From Anaerolineales bacterium (lineage in GTDB: Bacteria > Chloroflexota > Anaerolineae > Anaerolineales > Villigracilaceae): a DNA stretch of 64,000 nucleotides. Positions 16,499 to 25,253 of this stretch are shown here, in pieces. Location: NCBI GenBank assembly GCA_020634895.1, contig JACKAV010000002.1, forward strand, positions 124,001 through 188,000. The letters run 5' to 3'. Positions within the stretch are counted from its first letter, which is position 1; the number at the start of each line of letters is the position of its first letter. A program made the translations under genes and the position numbers. The notes below the pieces were generated by a model, which saw only the letters and a program-made list of their open reading frames with translations, made no database searches and was not told where the DNA came from.

Positions 16499-17164
16499 AT
16501 GTCGGAAGAACTCGAAGCTCTATTCAAAGATATGGCACAAAGCATCATCGATGGGGATTCGGATATCTCTGTGGAACTCGCAAAGAAGTCCATTGAAATG
16601 AATATCCCCCCGCTGGATGCGATCACCAAAGGATTTGTGGTGGGCGTAAACTACATCGGTGACCAGTTCGGCGCGGGCGAAGCCTTCCTGCCGGAGTTGG
16701 TCATGGCTGGTGAGGCGATGAAAGCCGCCGTCGCCACGCTCGAACCGGAACTGATCAAACTCGGTGAAGCCCGCGAAACGATGGGCAGAGTCGTGCTTGC
16801 CACCGTCGAAGGCGACATCCATGAGATCGGCAAGACACTCGTCGGTACGATGCTGAGCGCCTCAGGTTTTGAAGTGACCGACCTCGGCGTGGACCAGCCC
16901 GCAGACAAGATCATCGGCAAGGCAATCGAGATCGACGCAAGCCTCATCGGCATGAGCGCACTGCTCACCACCACGATGGTGCGTCAGCGCGAAGTGATCG
17001 AAGAGATGGATAAGGAAGGTCTGCGCCCGAAGATCAAGGTTATGGTCGGCGGCGCTCCCATCACCCGCGATTGGGCAACCAAGATCAAAGCAGACGGCTA
17101 CTCCGAAGATGCCGTCGGTGCCGTGAAACTTGCCAAGGAATTGGTCGGCAAAGCAGACGCATAA
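16499..17164 (+). CDS. Corrinoid (B12-binding) methyl carrier protein, MttC/MtbC type
   Basis: ATG 16499 is chosen for its GGAGAGG site; an open frame extends upstream into the GntR gene but has no support. The 221-residue protein has an N-terminal four-helix cap domain (about 1-90) and a Rossmann B12 domain. The cobalt-binding motif is D106-x-H108-x-x-G111, followed by SALLTTTM and MVGGAPIT. It carries a methyl group on Co between a substrate methyltransferase (MttB paralogues, 17307-25208) and the methyl-tetrahydrofolate enzyme (26525). It is the only corrinoid carrier in the window although four MttB-type partners are present. Confidence 0.95.
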   Translation: MSEELEALFKDMAQSIIDGDSDISVELAKKSIEMNIPPLDAITKGFVVGVNYIGDQFGAGEAFLPELVMAGEAMKAAVATLEPELIKLGEARETMGRVVLATVEGDIHEIGKTLVGTMLSASGFEVTDLGVDQPADKIIGKAIEIDASLIGMSALLTTTMVRQREVIEEMDKEGLRPKIKVMVGGAPITRDWATKIKADGYSEDAVGAVKLAKELVGKADA

Positions 17165-17197
17165 TCCGCTGTTTCATTTCCAAAAAACAACTTCATC

Positions 17198-17260
17198 AAC
17201 CGCCAGGAACGCGTAGAACGCAAAGAGCAAGAGTCGGCGTCCTAAACGAACTTGGCGGTT
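17198..17260. repeat. REP-like imperfect palindrome between corrinoid and MttB genes
   Basis: AACCGCCA at 17198-17205 pairs with TGGCGGTT at 17253-17260. Between them are GAACGC and GAACGCAAAGAG-type units that recall a repeat common in Chloroflexota intergenic DNA. A related left half lies at 31071-31100. No coding function is seen. Confidence 0.5.
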
Positions 17261-17306
17261 ATGGAAATACTCAGAGAGAAGAGAGATATAGCCTCGGGAG
17301 GGCTCT

Positions 17307-18761
17307 ATGTCTCATAAACATATAAAGACCATCAGCGACCCCAAGCTAAAACTTGAGGTGCTGACGAAAGAAGAAGTACTAAGAATCCACGAAGCAACAC
17401 TCAACATCATCGAAAACGTCGGCGTGCGTTTTCCTTCACAGCGCGCGCTCGATATCTGGCAGGCACACGGCGCAGACGTGGACCGCGAAAAGAAGATTGT
17501 CCGCGCCAAGCCGCAGCTCATTGAAGATGCGCTAAAGAAATGTCCGCCCAAGTACGTTCTCGGCGCGCGCGACCCGCAGCAGGACCTGCCGCTCGACGGC
17601 AACCACGTCTGCCTCGGCACGGATGGCTGCGGCGTTGAGATCATCGACATCGAAACCGGCGAAAAGCGGACGTCGCGCCTTCAAGATGTGCGCGATATTT
17701 CCCGCGTGGCAGACGCCACCGAAGAAGTCGCCTTCCATTGGGTGCCACTCTCCGCGCAGGATGCGCCTGTTGAGGCGCGCGGTCTGCACGAACTCAAAGC
17801 CGTTTGGGAAAATTCCACCAAACACGTACAGACCGAGTCCATTTACAACGTGGAAGAAGCCAAAGCCTCGATGGAAATGTTGGAGATACTCGCAGGCAGC
17901 AAAGAGGAAATGCGGAAGCGCCCGATGCTTTCCCTGATGCAGTGCACCGCGCCTCCTCTCGGACACGACGGCGGGTCGCTCGACGCAGCTTTGATCGCCG
18001 CCGAACACGGAGTCCCTACCGGGTTCATGACCATGTCCGCCTGCTTAACGACAGGACCCGCCACCATGGCAGGGACTCTCGCAGTCGGCAACGCGGAAGT
18101 CATTGCAGCAACCGCACTTTTGCAATTGGCATATCCCGGCGCGCCCGTCTTCTACGCAGCCGCGCAAACCGCATCGGATCCGCGCTCTGGCGCCTACACC
18201 GGCGGCGGACCGGAAGACTTCCTCTTCGGCGCAGCCACCAACGTCCTCTCGGACTTTTACAACATTCCGCTTTCCATGGGTTCGTTCGCCACCGGCGCAA
18301 AGGAACCGAACTGGCAAGCTGGTCTGGAGGGCAGTCTTTCCACCTTCATGGCAAGTGTCGTCATGTCCGACATGCTGCTGGGAGTCGGATTCCTGCACGG
18401 CAGCCGCATCTGGTCTTACGCCGAAATGATGATGGACTGCGAAATATTCTCCATCATCGAAAAGATGATGCACGGCATCGTTGTGGACGAGGAAACATTG
18501 GCAATGGAAGCCATCGCCGCGGTCGGACCGGGCGGGCACTATCTTGCCCAGAAGCACACCCGCAACCATATGCGCGACTTGTTCCTGCCGCAATTCCTGG
18601 ACCGCCGCCCGTACACCCAATGGGAAGATAAAGGCGACGATGCCCGAGATTGGGCAACTGCCAAGGCAAAAAAGATACTGCACGAGCACCAGCCCGATCC
18701 GCTGGACGAGAAGATCAGCAAGGAATTTGAAAGAATTATCAAGTCGGTAGAAAAGTCATAA
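17307..18761 (+). CDS. MttB-family (non-pyrrolysine) methylamine:corrinoid methyltransferase 1
   Basis: The 484-residue protein is a full-length member of the trimethylamine methyltransferase (MttB/COG5598) family, a TIM-barrel enzyme that moves a methyl group from a quaternary or tertiary amine to a Co(I) corrinoid protein. Typical stretches include LTTGPATMAGTLAVGNAEV and GGPEDFLFGAATN. The frame has no internal TAG, so it is not a pyrrolysine-containing MttB; such homologues include glycine betaine methyltransferase MtgB. GGGAGG precedes ATG 17307. It differs most from the paralogues at 18871 and 20455 and more closely resembles the one at 23793 in its C-terminal QKHT region. Substrate unknown. 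Confidence 0.9.
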   Translation: MSHKHIKTISDPKLKLEVLTKEEVLRIHEATLNIIENVGVRFPSQRALDIWQAHGADVDREKKIVRAKPQLIEDALKKCPPKYVLGARDPQQDLPLDGNHVCLGTDGCGVEIIDIETGEKRTSRLQDVRDISRVADATEEVAFHWVPLSAQDAPVEARGLHELKAVWENSTKHVQTESIYNVEEAKASMEMLEILAGSKEEMRKRPMLSLMQCTAPPLGHDGGSLDAALIAAEHGVPTGFMTMSACLTTGPATMAGTLAVGNAEVIAATALLQLAYPGAPVFYAAAQTASDPRSGAYTGGGPEDFLFGAATNVLSDFYNIPLSMGSFATGAKEPNWQAGLEGSLSTFMASVVMSDMLLGVGFLHGSRIWSYAEMMMDCEIFSIIEKMMHGIVVDEETLAMEAIAAVGPGGHYLAQKHTRNHMRDLFLPQFLDRRPYTQWEDKGDDARDWATAKAKKILHEHQPDPLDEKISKEFERIIKSVEKS

Positions 18762-18768
18762 ATGCCAT

Positions 18769-18816
18769 GTTGAAGGTTACAGGTTGAAGGTTAACTTGAA
18801 ACCTGTAACCTTCAAC
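18769..18816. repeat. Perfect 17-base inverted repeat between MttB genes 1 and 2
   Basis: The arm starting GTTGAAGGTTACAGGTT (18769-18785) has its exact reverse complement at 18800-18816, with a 14-base loop that repeats GAAGGTTAAC. A related GAAGGTTATTGGTTGAAGG string is at 32181-32203, so it is a dispersed intergenic repeat. No T tract follows, which argues against a simple terminator. Confidence 0.75.
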
Positions 18817-18870
18817 TTGAAAACTCTCTCTTCGCCAAAGAGAAATCCAAATCCAATTAGAGGTGTCTGT

Positions 18871-20349
18871 ATGAGACCAAAGCTAACCCTGCTCAGTGAC
18901 GAGATCATTGCCCGCATCCTTGCAGAGGCATACGAGCTTCTTCTGAAGCCTGGCATCAAGGTCCAGAATGAAGAGGCGCGTGAACTGCTTATCCGCGAAG
19001 GCGTGGTCATCGATCCCGAAACGCATGTCGCGCAAATTCCCGCTCCGCTCGTCCAACGCGCATTGGAAAGTGTGCCGCGCGAATTCTATTTGTACGACTA
19101 CGATGGAAATCCTGTCGTCCACTACGGCGGCGACTCCGTTCACTTTGACCCGGGCTCATCGGGCATCGCCATGCTCAACCCTGATACGCTCGAGCATGAA
19201 ACCACTGAAACCGAGCACCTCGTCCGCTTGCTGAAGGTCGCGGAACAAATTTCGCAGTACGATGCGCAGTCCACGGCGGTCATCTGCCATGATGTTCCCA
19301 AGGACATTCAAGACTCATACCGCCTCTATTTAGCACTTTTATATTCGAAGAAACCCATTGTCACGGGCGCGTTCACCAACAAGACCGTGCAAGAGATGAT
19401 CGACATGCTCTCGCTCTTTGCGGGCAGCCCCGAAGCCGCCCGCGAAAAACCGCGCGCCATTTTTGACGTCTGCCCGGCGCCGCCATTGATCTGGTCGAAC
19501 TTCGGCGCAGGGAATCTCGTTCAACTCGCGCGCGCAGGGATTCCTGCCGAGATCGTCTCAGTTCCACTGGCAGGCGCGGCGGCTCCGGTCACCATGCTTG
19601 GGACGGTTACGCAGCACACGGCAGAATGCCTTGCAGGCATCACCATTCATCAATTGGCAAACCCCGGTGCTCCCATTGTTTGGGGCGGCGCGGCGGCGAT
19701 CTTCGATATGAAAAAAGGCGCCACCCCAATGGGAGCCATCGAAACCGCCATGCTCGATTGCTCCTATGCGCAAGTCGCCAAAACCCTCGGCATGCCAACC
19801 CACACCTACCTCGGCGCAACAGACTCCAAACTCGTGGACGCGCAGGCAGGGCTTGAGAGCGGCATCTCTGCGATGGTCGGCGCACTGAGCGGAATCAACA
19901 TGATCTCCGGCTCCGGCATGTTGGACTTCCTCGCCTGCCACAGCGCCGAAAAACTCGTCATCGACGCGGAAGGCATCGCCATGGCAAAGCGCATGATCGG
20001 CGGCGTAAAGCAGCACACCGACACTCTCGCCACCGGCTTTTACGATGACAAGATCAACTTCAAAGGCGGTGACTTCCTCAAACAGAAGATCACAATGAAA
20101 CTCTTCCGCGAAGAACAGCACCTGCCCTCTGACATCATCGACCGCAACTCGACGCGCCAATGGAAAGAAGCCGGCTCGCTGGATGCGTTTGGTAGAGCAA
20201 AAGTCCGCGTAAAGGAACTGCTCGCCTCGTACTCGCGCCCCGAACTGGACTCTGACCAGATAGCTCGTCTCCACTCGTACATGCTCGACCTAGCAAAAAA
20301 AGCAGGCATTGAAGAACTCCCCAGGCTGGAAGATTACGAACCGGCATAA
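18871..20349 (+). CDS. MttB-family (non-pyrrolysine) methyltransferase 2
   Basis: ATG 18871 is supported by a GAGGTG site five bases upstream; the frame is open further up through the inverted repeat, but that part looks non-coding. The 492-residue protein is a full MttB-family TIM barrel with FDPGSSGIAML, QYDAQSTAVICHDVPKD, GAFTNKTV and SNFGAGN stretches. By eye it shares most of its residues with the next gene (20455), including the whole C-terminal FKGGDFLKQKITMKLFREEQ block, so the two arose by tandem duplication. No internal amber codon. Likely acts on a quaternary amine and delivers the methyl to the carrier at 16499. Confidence 0.9.
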   Translation: MRPKLTLLSDEIIARILAEAYELLLKPGIKVQNEEARELLIREGVVIDPETHVAQIPAPLVQRALESVPREFYLYDYDGNPVVHYGGDSVHFDPGSSGIAMLNPDTLEHETTETEHLVRLLKVAEQISQYDAQSTAVICHDVPKDIQDSYRLYLALLYSKKPIVTGAFTNKTVQEMIDMLSLFAGSPEAAREKPRAIFDVCPAPPLIWSNFGAGNLVQLARAGIPAEIVSVPLAGAAAPVTMLGTVTQHTAECLAGITIHQLANPGAPIVWGGAAAIFDMKKGATPMGAIETAMLDCSYAQVAKTLGMPTHTYLGATDSKLVDAQAGLESGISAMVGALSGINMISGSGMLDFLACHSAEKLVIDAEGIAMAKRMIGGVKQHTDTLATGFYDDKINFKGGDFLKQKITMKLFREEQHLPSDIIDRNSTRQWKEAGSLDAFGRAKVRVKELLASYSRPELDSDQIARLHSYMLDLAKKAGIEELPRLEDYEPA

Positions 20350-20384
20350 CTGATTCCTCCTGGGTTTGAAAGATGTGACAAGAA

Positions 20385-20420
20385 ATGAGAAACGATGGGT
20401 TTTACGCGATCGTTTCTCAT
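20385..20420. repeat. Perfect 12-base inverted repeat between MttB genes 2 and 3
   Basis: ATGAGAAACGAT (20385-20396) and its exact reverse complement (20409-20420) enclose a 12-base loop. It lies 35 bases before the ribosome site of the next gene and has no following T tract, so an mRNA-stabilising or processing hairpin, or a mobile repeat, is likelier than a terminator. Confidence 0.65.
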
Positions 20421-20454
20421 CGTTCATTACAAATCACTCAAAACAGGAGGCACC

Positions 20455-21930
20455 ATGAAACCCAAGTTGTCATTGCTCGACGAAGAGTTGGTCACACAAA
20501 TAATCGATGAAGCCTGCCAGTTGTTGATAAAACCGGGCGTCAAAGTTCAGAACGAAGAAGCCCGCCAGTTACTCGCCGAAGCAGGCGCGGAAGTGGACGA
20601 AGAGAATCTGGTCGTCCGCATTCCAGAGAAGATCGTCCGCGCGGCGCTGGAAACCGTTCCACGTGAGTTCAAACTCTACGACTACGAAGGCAGCCCCAAG
20701 GTCCAGTATGGAGGCGATGCCGTCCAATTCGACCCGGGTTCATCGGGCATATTAGTCCTCCTGCCGGAAACCCTCGAGCACAAGACCGCTGAGTCCGAAG
20801 ACCTGATCCGCGTTATCAAAGTCGCAGATGCGCTGCCGCAATACGATGCGCAGTCTACAGCCGTTGTCTGCCATGATGTACCAAAAGACTTGCACGATTT
20901 GTATCGCTTATATCTGGTGATGCTGTATTCGAACAAGCCGATTGTCACGGGCGCGTTCACCAACAAGACCGTGCATCGGATGATCGACATGCTCGCCATT
21001 TTCGCCGGTGGTCGGGACGAACTGCGCAACAAACCACGCGCCGTTTTTGATGTCTGCCCGTCGCCACCGTTGATCTGGTCGAACTTTGGCGCGGGTCAAT
21101 TGATTGCCTTGGCGCGCGCTGGCATCCCTGCCGAGATCGTGTCCATGCCCCTGGCTGGCGCGGCTTCTCCTGTAACGCTGCTTGGCTCAGTGACGCAGCA
21201 TGCTGCGGAATGTCTCTCCGGCATTGTCATTCACCAACTGGCGCAGACGGGCTCCCCCATCGTTTGGGGCGGTGCACCAGCCATCTTCGACATGCGCAAA
21301 GGCGGCACGCCATTCGGTGCCATCGAAACCGCCATGATCGATTCGTCATACGCGCAGGTCGGAAAGTCGCTCGGACTGCCAACTCATGCCTATCTCGGCG
21401 CAACCGAATCAAAAGTGCTCGACACACAAGCTGGTCTGGAAAGCGGCATGGGCGCACTTGTCGGCGCGTTGAGCGGCATCAACATGATCTCCGGCTCCGG
21501 CATGTTGGACTCGCTGTTATGCCAAAGCCCCGAAAAACTCGTCACCGACGCGGAAGGCATCGCGATGGCAAAGCGCATGATCGACGGCATGAAAGTCCAC
21601 ACCGACACGCTTGCCACCGGTTTCTATGAAGGCGTCAATTTCAAAGGCGGCGACTTCCTCAAACAAAAGATCACTATGAAGTTGTTCCGCGAAGAGCAGT
21701 ACATGCCCGGCAAGGTCATCGACCGCGACTCGATGCGTGGATGGCGTGAATCCGGCTCGATGGATACTTTCACCCGCGCCAAACTCCGCGTAAAGGAAAT
21801 CCTCGCCTCATACGCCCGACCTGAGCTTGATTCCACCCATGAAGCGGACTTGCACGCCTTTGTCCTTGATCTCGCCCATCAAGCCGGGCTGACCGAACTT
21901 CCAAAATTGGAAGACGCCATGCCTGTTTAA
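20455..21930 (+). CDS. MttB-family (non-pyrrolysine) methyltransferase 3
   Basis: A perfect AGGAGG at 20445-20450 fixes ATG 20455. The 491-residue protein is a close paralogue of the gene at 18871, with near-identical blocks such as YDAQSTAVVCHDVPKD, SGINMISGSGML and DAEGIAMAKRMI. Differences cluster in the N-terminal 60 residues and in a few barrel-loop positions (LLPETLEHK against LNPDTLEHE), where substrate choice could differ. No in-frame TAG. Retention of two intact copies side by side suggests either dosage or two related substrates. Confidence 0.9.
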   Translation: MKPKLSLLDEELVTQIIDEACQLLIKPGVKVQNEEARQLLAEAGAEVDEENLVVRIPEKIVRAALETVPREFKLYDYEGSPKVQYGGDAVQFDPGSSGILVLLPETLEHKTAESEDLIRVIKVADALPQYDAQSTAVVCHDVPKDLHDLYRLYLVMLYSNKPIVTGAFTNKTVHRMIDMLAIFAGGRDELRNKPRAVFDVCPSPPLIWSNFGAGQLIALARAGIPAEIVSMPLAGAASPVTLLGSVTQHAAECLSGIVIHQLAQTGSPIVWGGAPAIFDMRKGGTPFGAIETAMIDSSYAQVGKSLGLPTHAYLGATESKVLDTQAGLESGMGALVGALSGINMISGSGMLDSLLCQSPEKLVTDAEGIAMAKRMIDGMKVHTDTLATGFYEGVNFKGGDFLKQKITMKLFREEQYMPGKVIDRDSMRGWRESGSMDTFTRAKLRVKEILASYARPELDSTHEADLHAFVLDLAHQAGLTELPKLEDAMPV

Positions 21931-21995
21931 AAAAGGAATGTGTAGAGTAAAATCTTCAAACTCATTCCACATCAGAAAAGTTACAGTTGATATTT

Positions 21996-23762
21996 ATGCC
22001 CACACTCTCCCAACTCCTGCGCGTTCCGTATGTCGACTCTGGATTACGCTTTGCCGTTTCACCTGACGAAAAACAGATCGTCTTTTCATGGAACAAAACA
22101 GGAGGTTGGGAATTGTGGAAACACGAGAATGGGGAAACTGGAAAACTGGAACTCGACTTACAAGGCGCGAAGTTCTCTCCGTGTTTTTCGCCGGACGGCA
22201 CAAAGATCGCCTTTGCCGTCGATTTGGACGGTAGCGAGTCGTATCACATTGCCGTCCATGACCTGACGACTAATACCACCACCGACCTCACGCCGGATAT
22301 TTTATACGCACACCAACCCAATATGACATGGTCACCCGATGGCGAGTCTCTGGCTATCCTCTCCGATGCCAAGGGGACGTTTGCCTTATTCCAGCTTCCG
22401 CTCGATGGCGACAAAGCCCACATGATCAAGAACGTCTTCCACCCAAGCTGGGACGCGGTATGGTCGCCGGATGGGATGTGGATCGCGCTCGAATCCGAGT
22501 CCGCGGCGAGTGACCGCAGCCTTCACATTGTGCCAAAGGGCAGGAGAAAAGGACCGAGGATCGGCACGTCACAGTTGACCTTTGAAGGCAAACCGTTGAA
22601 CGCTCAACACCCCGCGTGGTCACCAGACTCGAAATATCTCGCCTTTTCCGCCGAAGTGGATGAGTGGCATGATATCGGCATTTTCAACGTGGAAACGAAA
22701 GAAATCATCTGGGTGGATCAGTCCGCGGGGGATAAGACGCAGCCGGCATGGTCGCGGAGCGGAGAAGCTCTCGGCTGGGTCCATGCTGAAGGTGCAAAGA
22801 CCAGTTTCAAATTATGGAAAAGAGGCGGGGAAATTCGTCAATATAAAGTTGGCGATGGACTCCATTCGTTCCCACAATTCACATCCGACAGCGTCATTCT
22901 GCTTTATGAAGATGTCAATCATCCCACCGACCTGTGGAAGATAAATTTGGAAAACGGCGAAGCTACTCAACTCACGAAGTCTTTGGATGAAGATTTGAAC
23001 TTTGTGCAGCCGGAAGAGGTTTGGTACGCAAGCCGCGATGGCGCACAGGTTCCGGCGCTGTTGTATCGCGGCGATGGCAAGCGTGCAGTGATCGACATCC
23101 ACGGCGGACCGAATTGGAATTATTCGTTCTTGTGGCAGCCGTTGATGAGCCATATGGCGGCACAAGGCTGGACGGTGCTCGCGCCAAATTACCGCGGCTC
23201 GACGGGTTACGGAAAAAAATGGCAAAACGAAAGTCTTTTCGATATGGGCGGCGTCGACACCGATGACTGCGCGGCGGGTGTAAAGTTCCTGATCGAAAAT
23301 GGGTTGGCGGATGAAAATAAGATCGCCGTCACCGGACGAAGTCATGGCGGCTTTTTGACAATGTGCTGCCTGACCATGCATCCCCATCTTTTCGCAGGCG
23401 GTTCGGCAGTGGTTCCATTCCTGAATTGGTTAAGTTCGCACAAGAATTCGCGTGAAGACCTCAAGCACTGGAATATCGAGAATATGGGCGACCCCGACGA
23501 CAACCGTGAGTTATGGGTTTCGCATTCGCCTTATTTCTTTTTGGACCGCGTCAAAGCGCCGGTGCAGTTGATCGCAGGCGGGAATGATCCGCGCTGCCCG
23601 GCATCTGATTCTCTTGACGCGTATGAGAAATTAAAGAAACTCGAAAAGGATGCAGACCTGCTTCTATATGAAGATGAAGGACATTCTTTTTTGAAGATCG
23701 AGAACATCGTTGACGCAGAAACAAAGCGCATGGAATTTTTAAAAAGAGTTTTGGAAAGTTAG
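21996..23762 (+). CDS. S9-family serine peptidase (prolyl oligopeptidase/acylaminoacyl-peptidase type)
   Basis: The 588-residue protein has an N-terminal beta-propeller of PD40/WD40-like repeats (about residues 20-330, repeats such as FSPDGTKIAFA, WSPDGESLAIL, WSPDSKYLAFS). A C-terminal alpha/beta-hydrolase domain carries the catalytic triad Ser449 (GRSHGG), Asp531 and His563. It has no signal peptide, so it is cytoplasmic. Such enzymes cut short or N-blocked peptides. ATG 21996 is preferred over an upstream TTG. It is embedded between MttB genes 3 and 4 on the same strand, and why a peptidase belongs to this operon is an open question. Confidence 0.9.
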   Translation: MPTLSQLLRVPYVDSGLRFAVSPDEKQIVFSWNKTGGWELWKHENGETGKLELDLQGAKFSPCFSPDGTKIAFAVDLDGSESYHIAVHDLTTNTTTDLTPDILYAHQPNMTWSPDGESLAILSDAKGTFALFQLPLDGDKAHMIKNVFHPSWDAVWSPDGMWIALESESAASDRSLHIVPKGRRKGPRIGTSQLTFEGKPLNAQHPAWSPDSKYLAFSAEVDEWHDIGIFNVETKEIIWVDQSAGDKTQPAWSRSGEALGWVHAEGAKTSFKLWKRGGEIRQYKVGDGLHSFPQFTSDSVILLYEDVNHPTDLWKINLENGEATQLTKSLDEDLNFVQPEEVWYASRDGAQVPALLYRGDGKRAVIDIHGGPNWNYSFLWQPLMSHMAAQGWTVLAPNYRGSTGYGKKWQNESLFDMGGVDTDDCAAGVKFLIENGLADENKIAVTGRSHGGFLTMCCLTMHPHLFAGGSAVVPFLNWLSSHKNSREDLKHWNIENMGDPDDNRELWVSHSPYFFLDRVKAPVQLIAGGNDPRCPASDSLDAYEKLKKLEKDADLLLYEDEGHSFLKIENIVDAETKRMEFLKRVLES

Positions 23763-23792
23763 AATACACAGAATCATTTCACAGGAGAGTAT

Positions 23793-25208
23793 ATGGAGCC
23801 ACTAAAGTTTTTATCGGACGCGGATATACAAACCATGCACGAAGCCACCTTGAGGGTGCTGGGCGAAATCGGCATTACCTGGACGCACCAACCCAGCCTC
23901 GATATTCTATTGGAAGCAGGCTGCACCATGAACGGCAATCGCGTTTGCATGCCCGCCGACCTCGTGATGGACAGCATCGCCAAAGCGAACAAGCGCCCCA
24001 AAATCCGCGGACGCAACGGGCAGGTGAATGAACTTGGCGGCGGCAATTTATACTTCCACAATCTCGGCGGAGCGCGCGATGTCTTCGACGCGAAGACAGG
24101 TACACGCCGGGTTGCCACCGATCAGGATGTGATCGATTCGACGCGTCTGCTCGATGCGCTGCCGAACGCGCACACTGTGACTCCGTTCTTTACGCCGCAG
24201 GATGTTCCCGGCGAGTTGATGTCGCTGTATATGTATCGTCACTGCCTGCCGCACACCACCAAGCCCATTCAAGGTCCCGGCATTCAATTTGCCGAAGAAG
24301 TGAAATACGCCGTTGAAATGGCAAAGGTGGTCGGCACACCTCCAGAGGAATTAACACTGTCGCTCTCGCCGGTCAGCCCGCTGACAGTCCATGACCCGGC
24401 AGCGGCAGCCATCATGGAAATGGCAAAGGCGGGTGTGATCCACGCGAACCTGCCGTGTCCCATTGGCGGCGCGACCTCCCCCATGACCATCACCGGCAGC
24501 CTTGTGCAGCAAAGCGCCGAAACGCTCGCTCCGCTGGTTCTGGCGCAGATCATCAACCCAGGTTGCAGCGTGGTTTATTGTGGACGACTTGCGATGCTCG
24601 ATCCGCGCACGGGATTGCTTTGGGGCGGCGTGGAGTTGGGCATGTCCTCAGCCGGTACGGTTCAACTCGGACATTATTACGGGTTCAGCGTTAATGTCTA
24701 TGGATTCTCGACCAATGCTCATACCCTCGACGCGCAAAGTTCCTTTGAGCGCGGACTCAACGCCGCAATCCCCGCCCTGGCTGGAGCGGACGAACTCTCC
24801 GGCATCGGCGAAATGGAAGCGGGCGTGATGGGCTCCTACGCCCAAATGGTTTTGGATAATGAACTGGTCGGCAGCATGATGCGCCTGAAAAAAGGATTCT
24901 CTGCAGACGCAGAACATCTCGCCATCGATATCATTGCCAATGTCATGGACGGCACGCGCAACTTCCTCGGGCAGAAGCACACGCTCAAGCATCTCAAAGG
25001 CGGCGAAATGGCGTTGACCAAACTCGCCGAACGCAACTCGTGGGATACGTGGGAGGAAAAAGGCAGAAAGCAAATGGCAGATCATGCCATCGAAGAAGCC
25101 GAGCGCATCTTGCGCGAACACGAAGTCCCGCCGCTGGAGCCGCAACAGGAGAAAGAACTGGATAAAATAATGGCAGCGGCTGAACAAGAAATGGTTAAGA
25201 AAAAATAA
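23793..25208 (+). CDS. MttB-family (non-pyrrolysine) methyltransferase 4
   Basis: AGGAGAG precedes ATG 23793. The 471-residue protein is again a full MttB-family barrel, but of a different branch from those at 18871 and 20455. It lacks the FDPGSSGI block, has GGGNLYFHNLGGARDVFDAKTG instead, and ends with FLGQKHTLKHLKGGE and WDTWEEKGRKQ, a tail shared in outline with the gene at 17307. No internal amber codon. It probably uses the same corrinoid partner on another amine. The Lys-rich end is ordinary. Confidence 0.9.
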   Translation: MEPLKFLSDADIQTMHEATLRVLGEIGITWTHQPSLDILLEAGCTMNGNRVCMPADLVMDSIAKANKRPKIRGRNGQVNELGGGNLYFHNLGGARDVFDAKTGTRRVATDQDVIDSTRLLDALPNAHTVTPFFTPQDVPGELMSLYMYRHCLPHTTKPIQGPGIQFAEEVKYAVEMAKVVGTPPEELTLSLSPVSPLTVHDPAAAAIMEMAKAGVIHANLPCPIGGATSPMTITGSLVQQSAETLAPLVLAQIINPGCSVVYCGRLAMLDPRTGLLWGGVELGMSSAGTVQLGHYYGFSVNVYGFSTNAHTLDAQSSFERGLNAAIPALAGADELSGIGEMEAGVMGSYAQMVLDNELVGSMMRLKKGFSADAEHLAIDIIANVMDGTRNFLGQKHTLKHLKGGEMALTKLAERNSWDTWEEKGRKQMADHAIEEAERILREHEVPPLEPQQEKELDKIMAAAEQEMVKKK

Positions 25209-25253
25209 TTACCATTTATCAGTAGATATAAGTCAATGGATTAAGGAGAAATT

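Noticed and set aside
17804..18631. Long plus-strand frame inside MttB gene 1
   Set aside because: Arg/His/Ser-rich translation without domain features; it is the frame shadow of a clear MttB-family gene.
19558..20274. Long minus-strand frame opposite MttB gene 2, with a similar one opposite gene 1 (18045-18689)
   Set aside because: Composition is that of antisense to GC-rich coding DNA, there are no family motifs, and the other strand is certain.
17307..25208. Pyrrolysine-containing MttB
   Set aside because: All four frames run full length without an in-frame TAG and end in TAA, and no pyl genes are seen.
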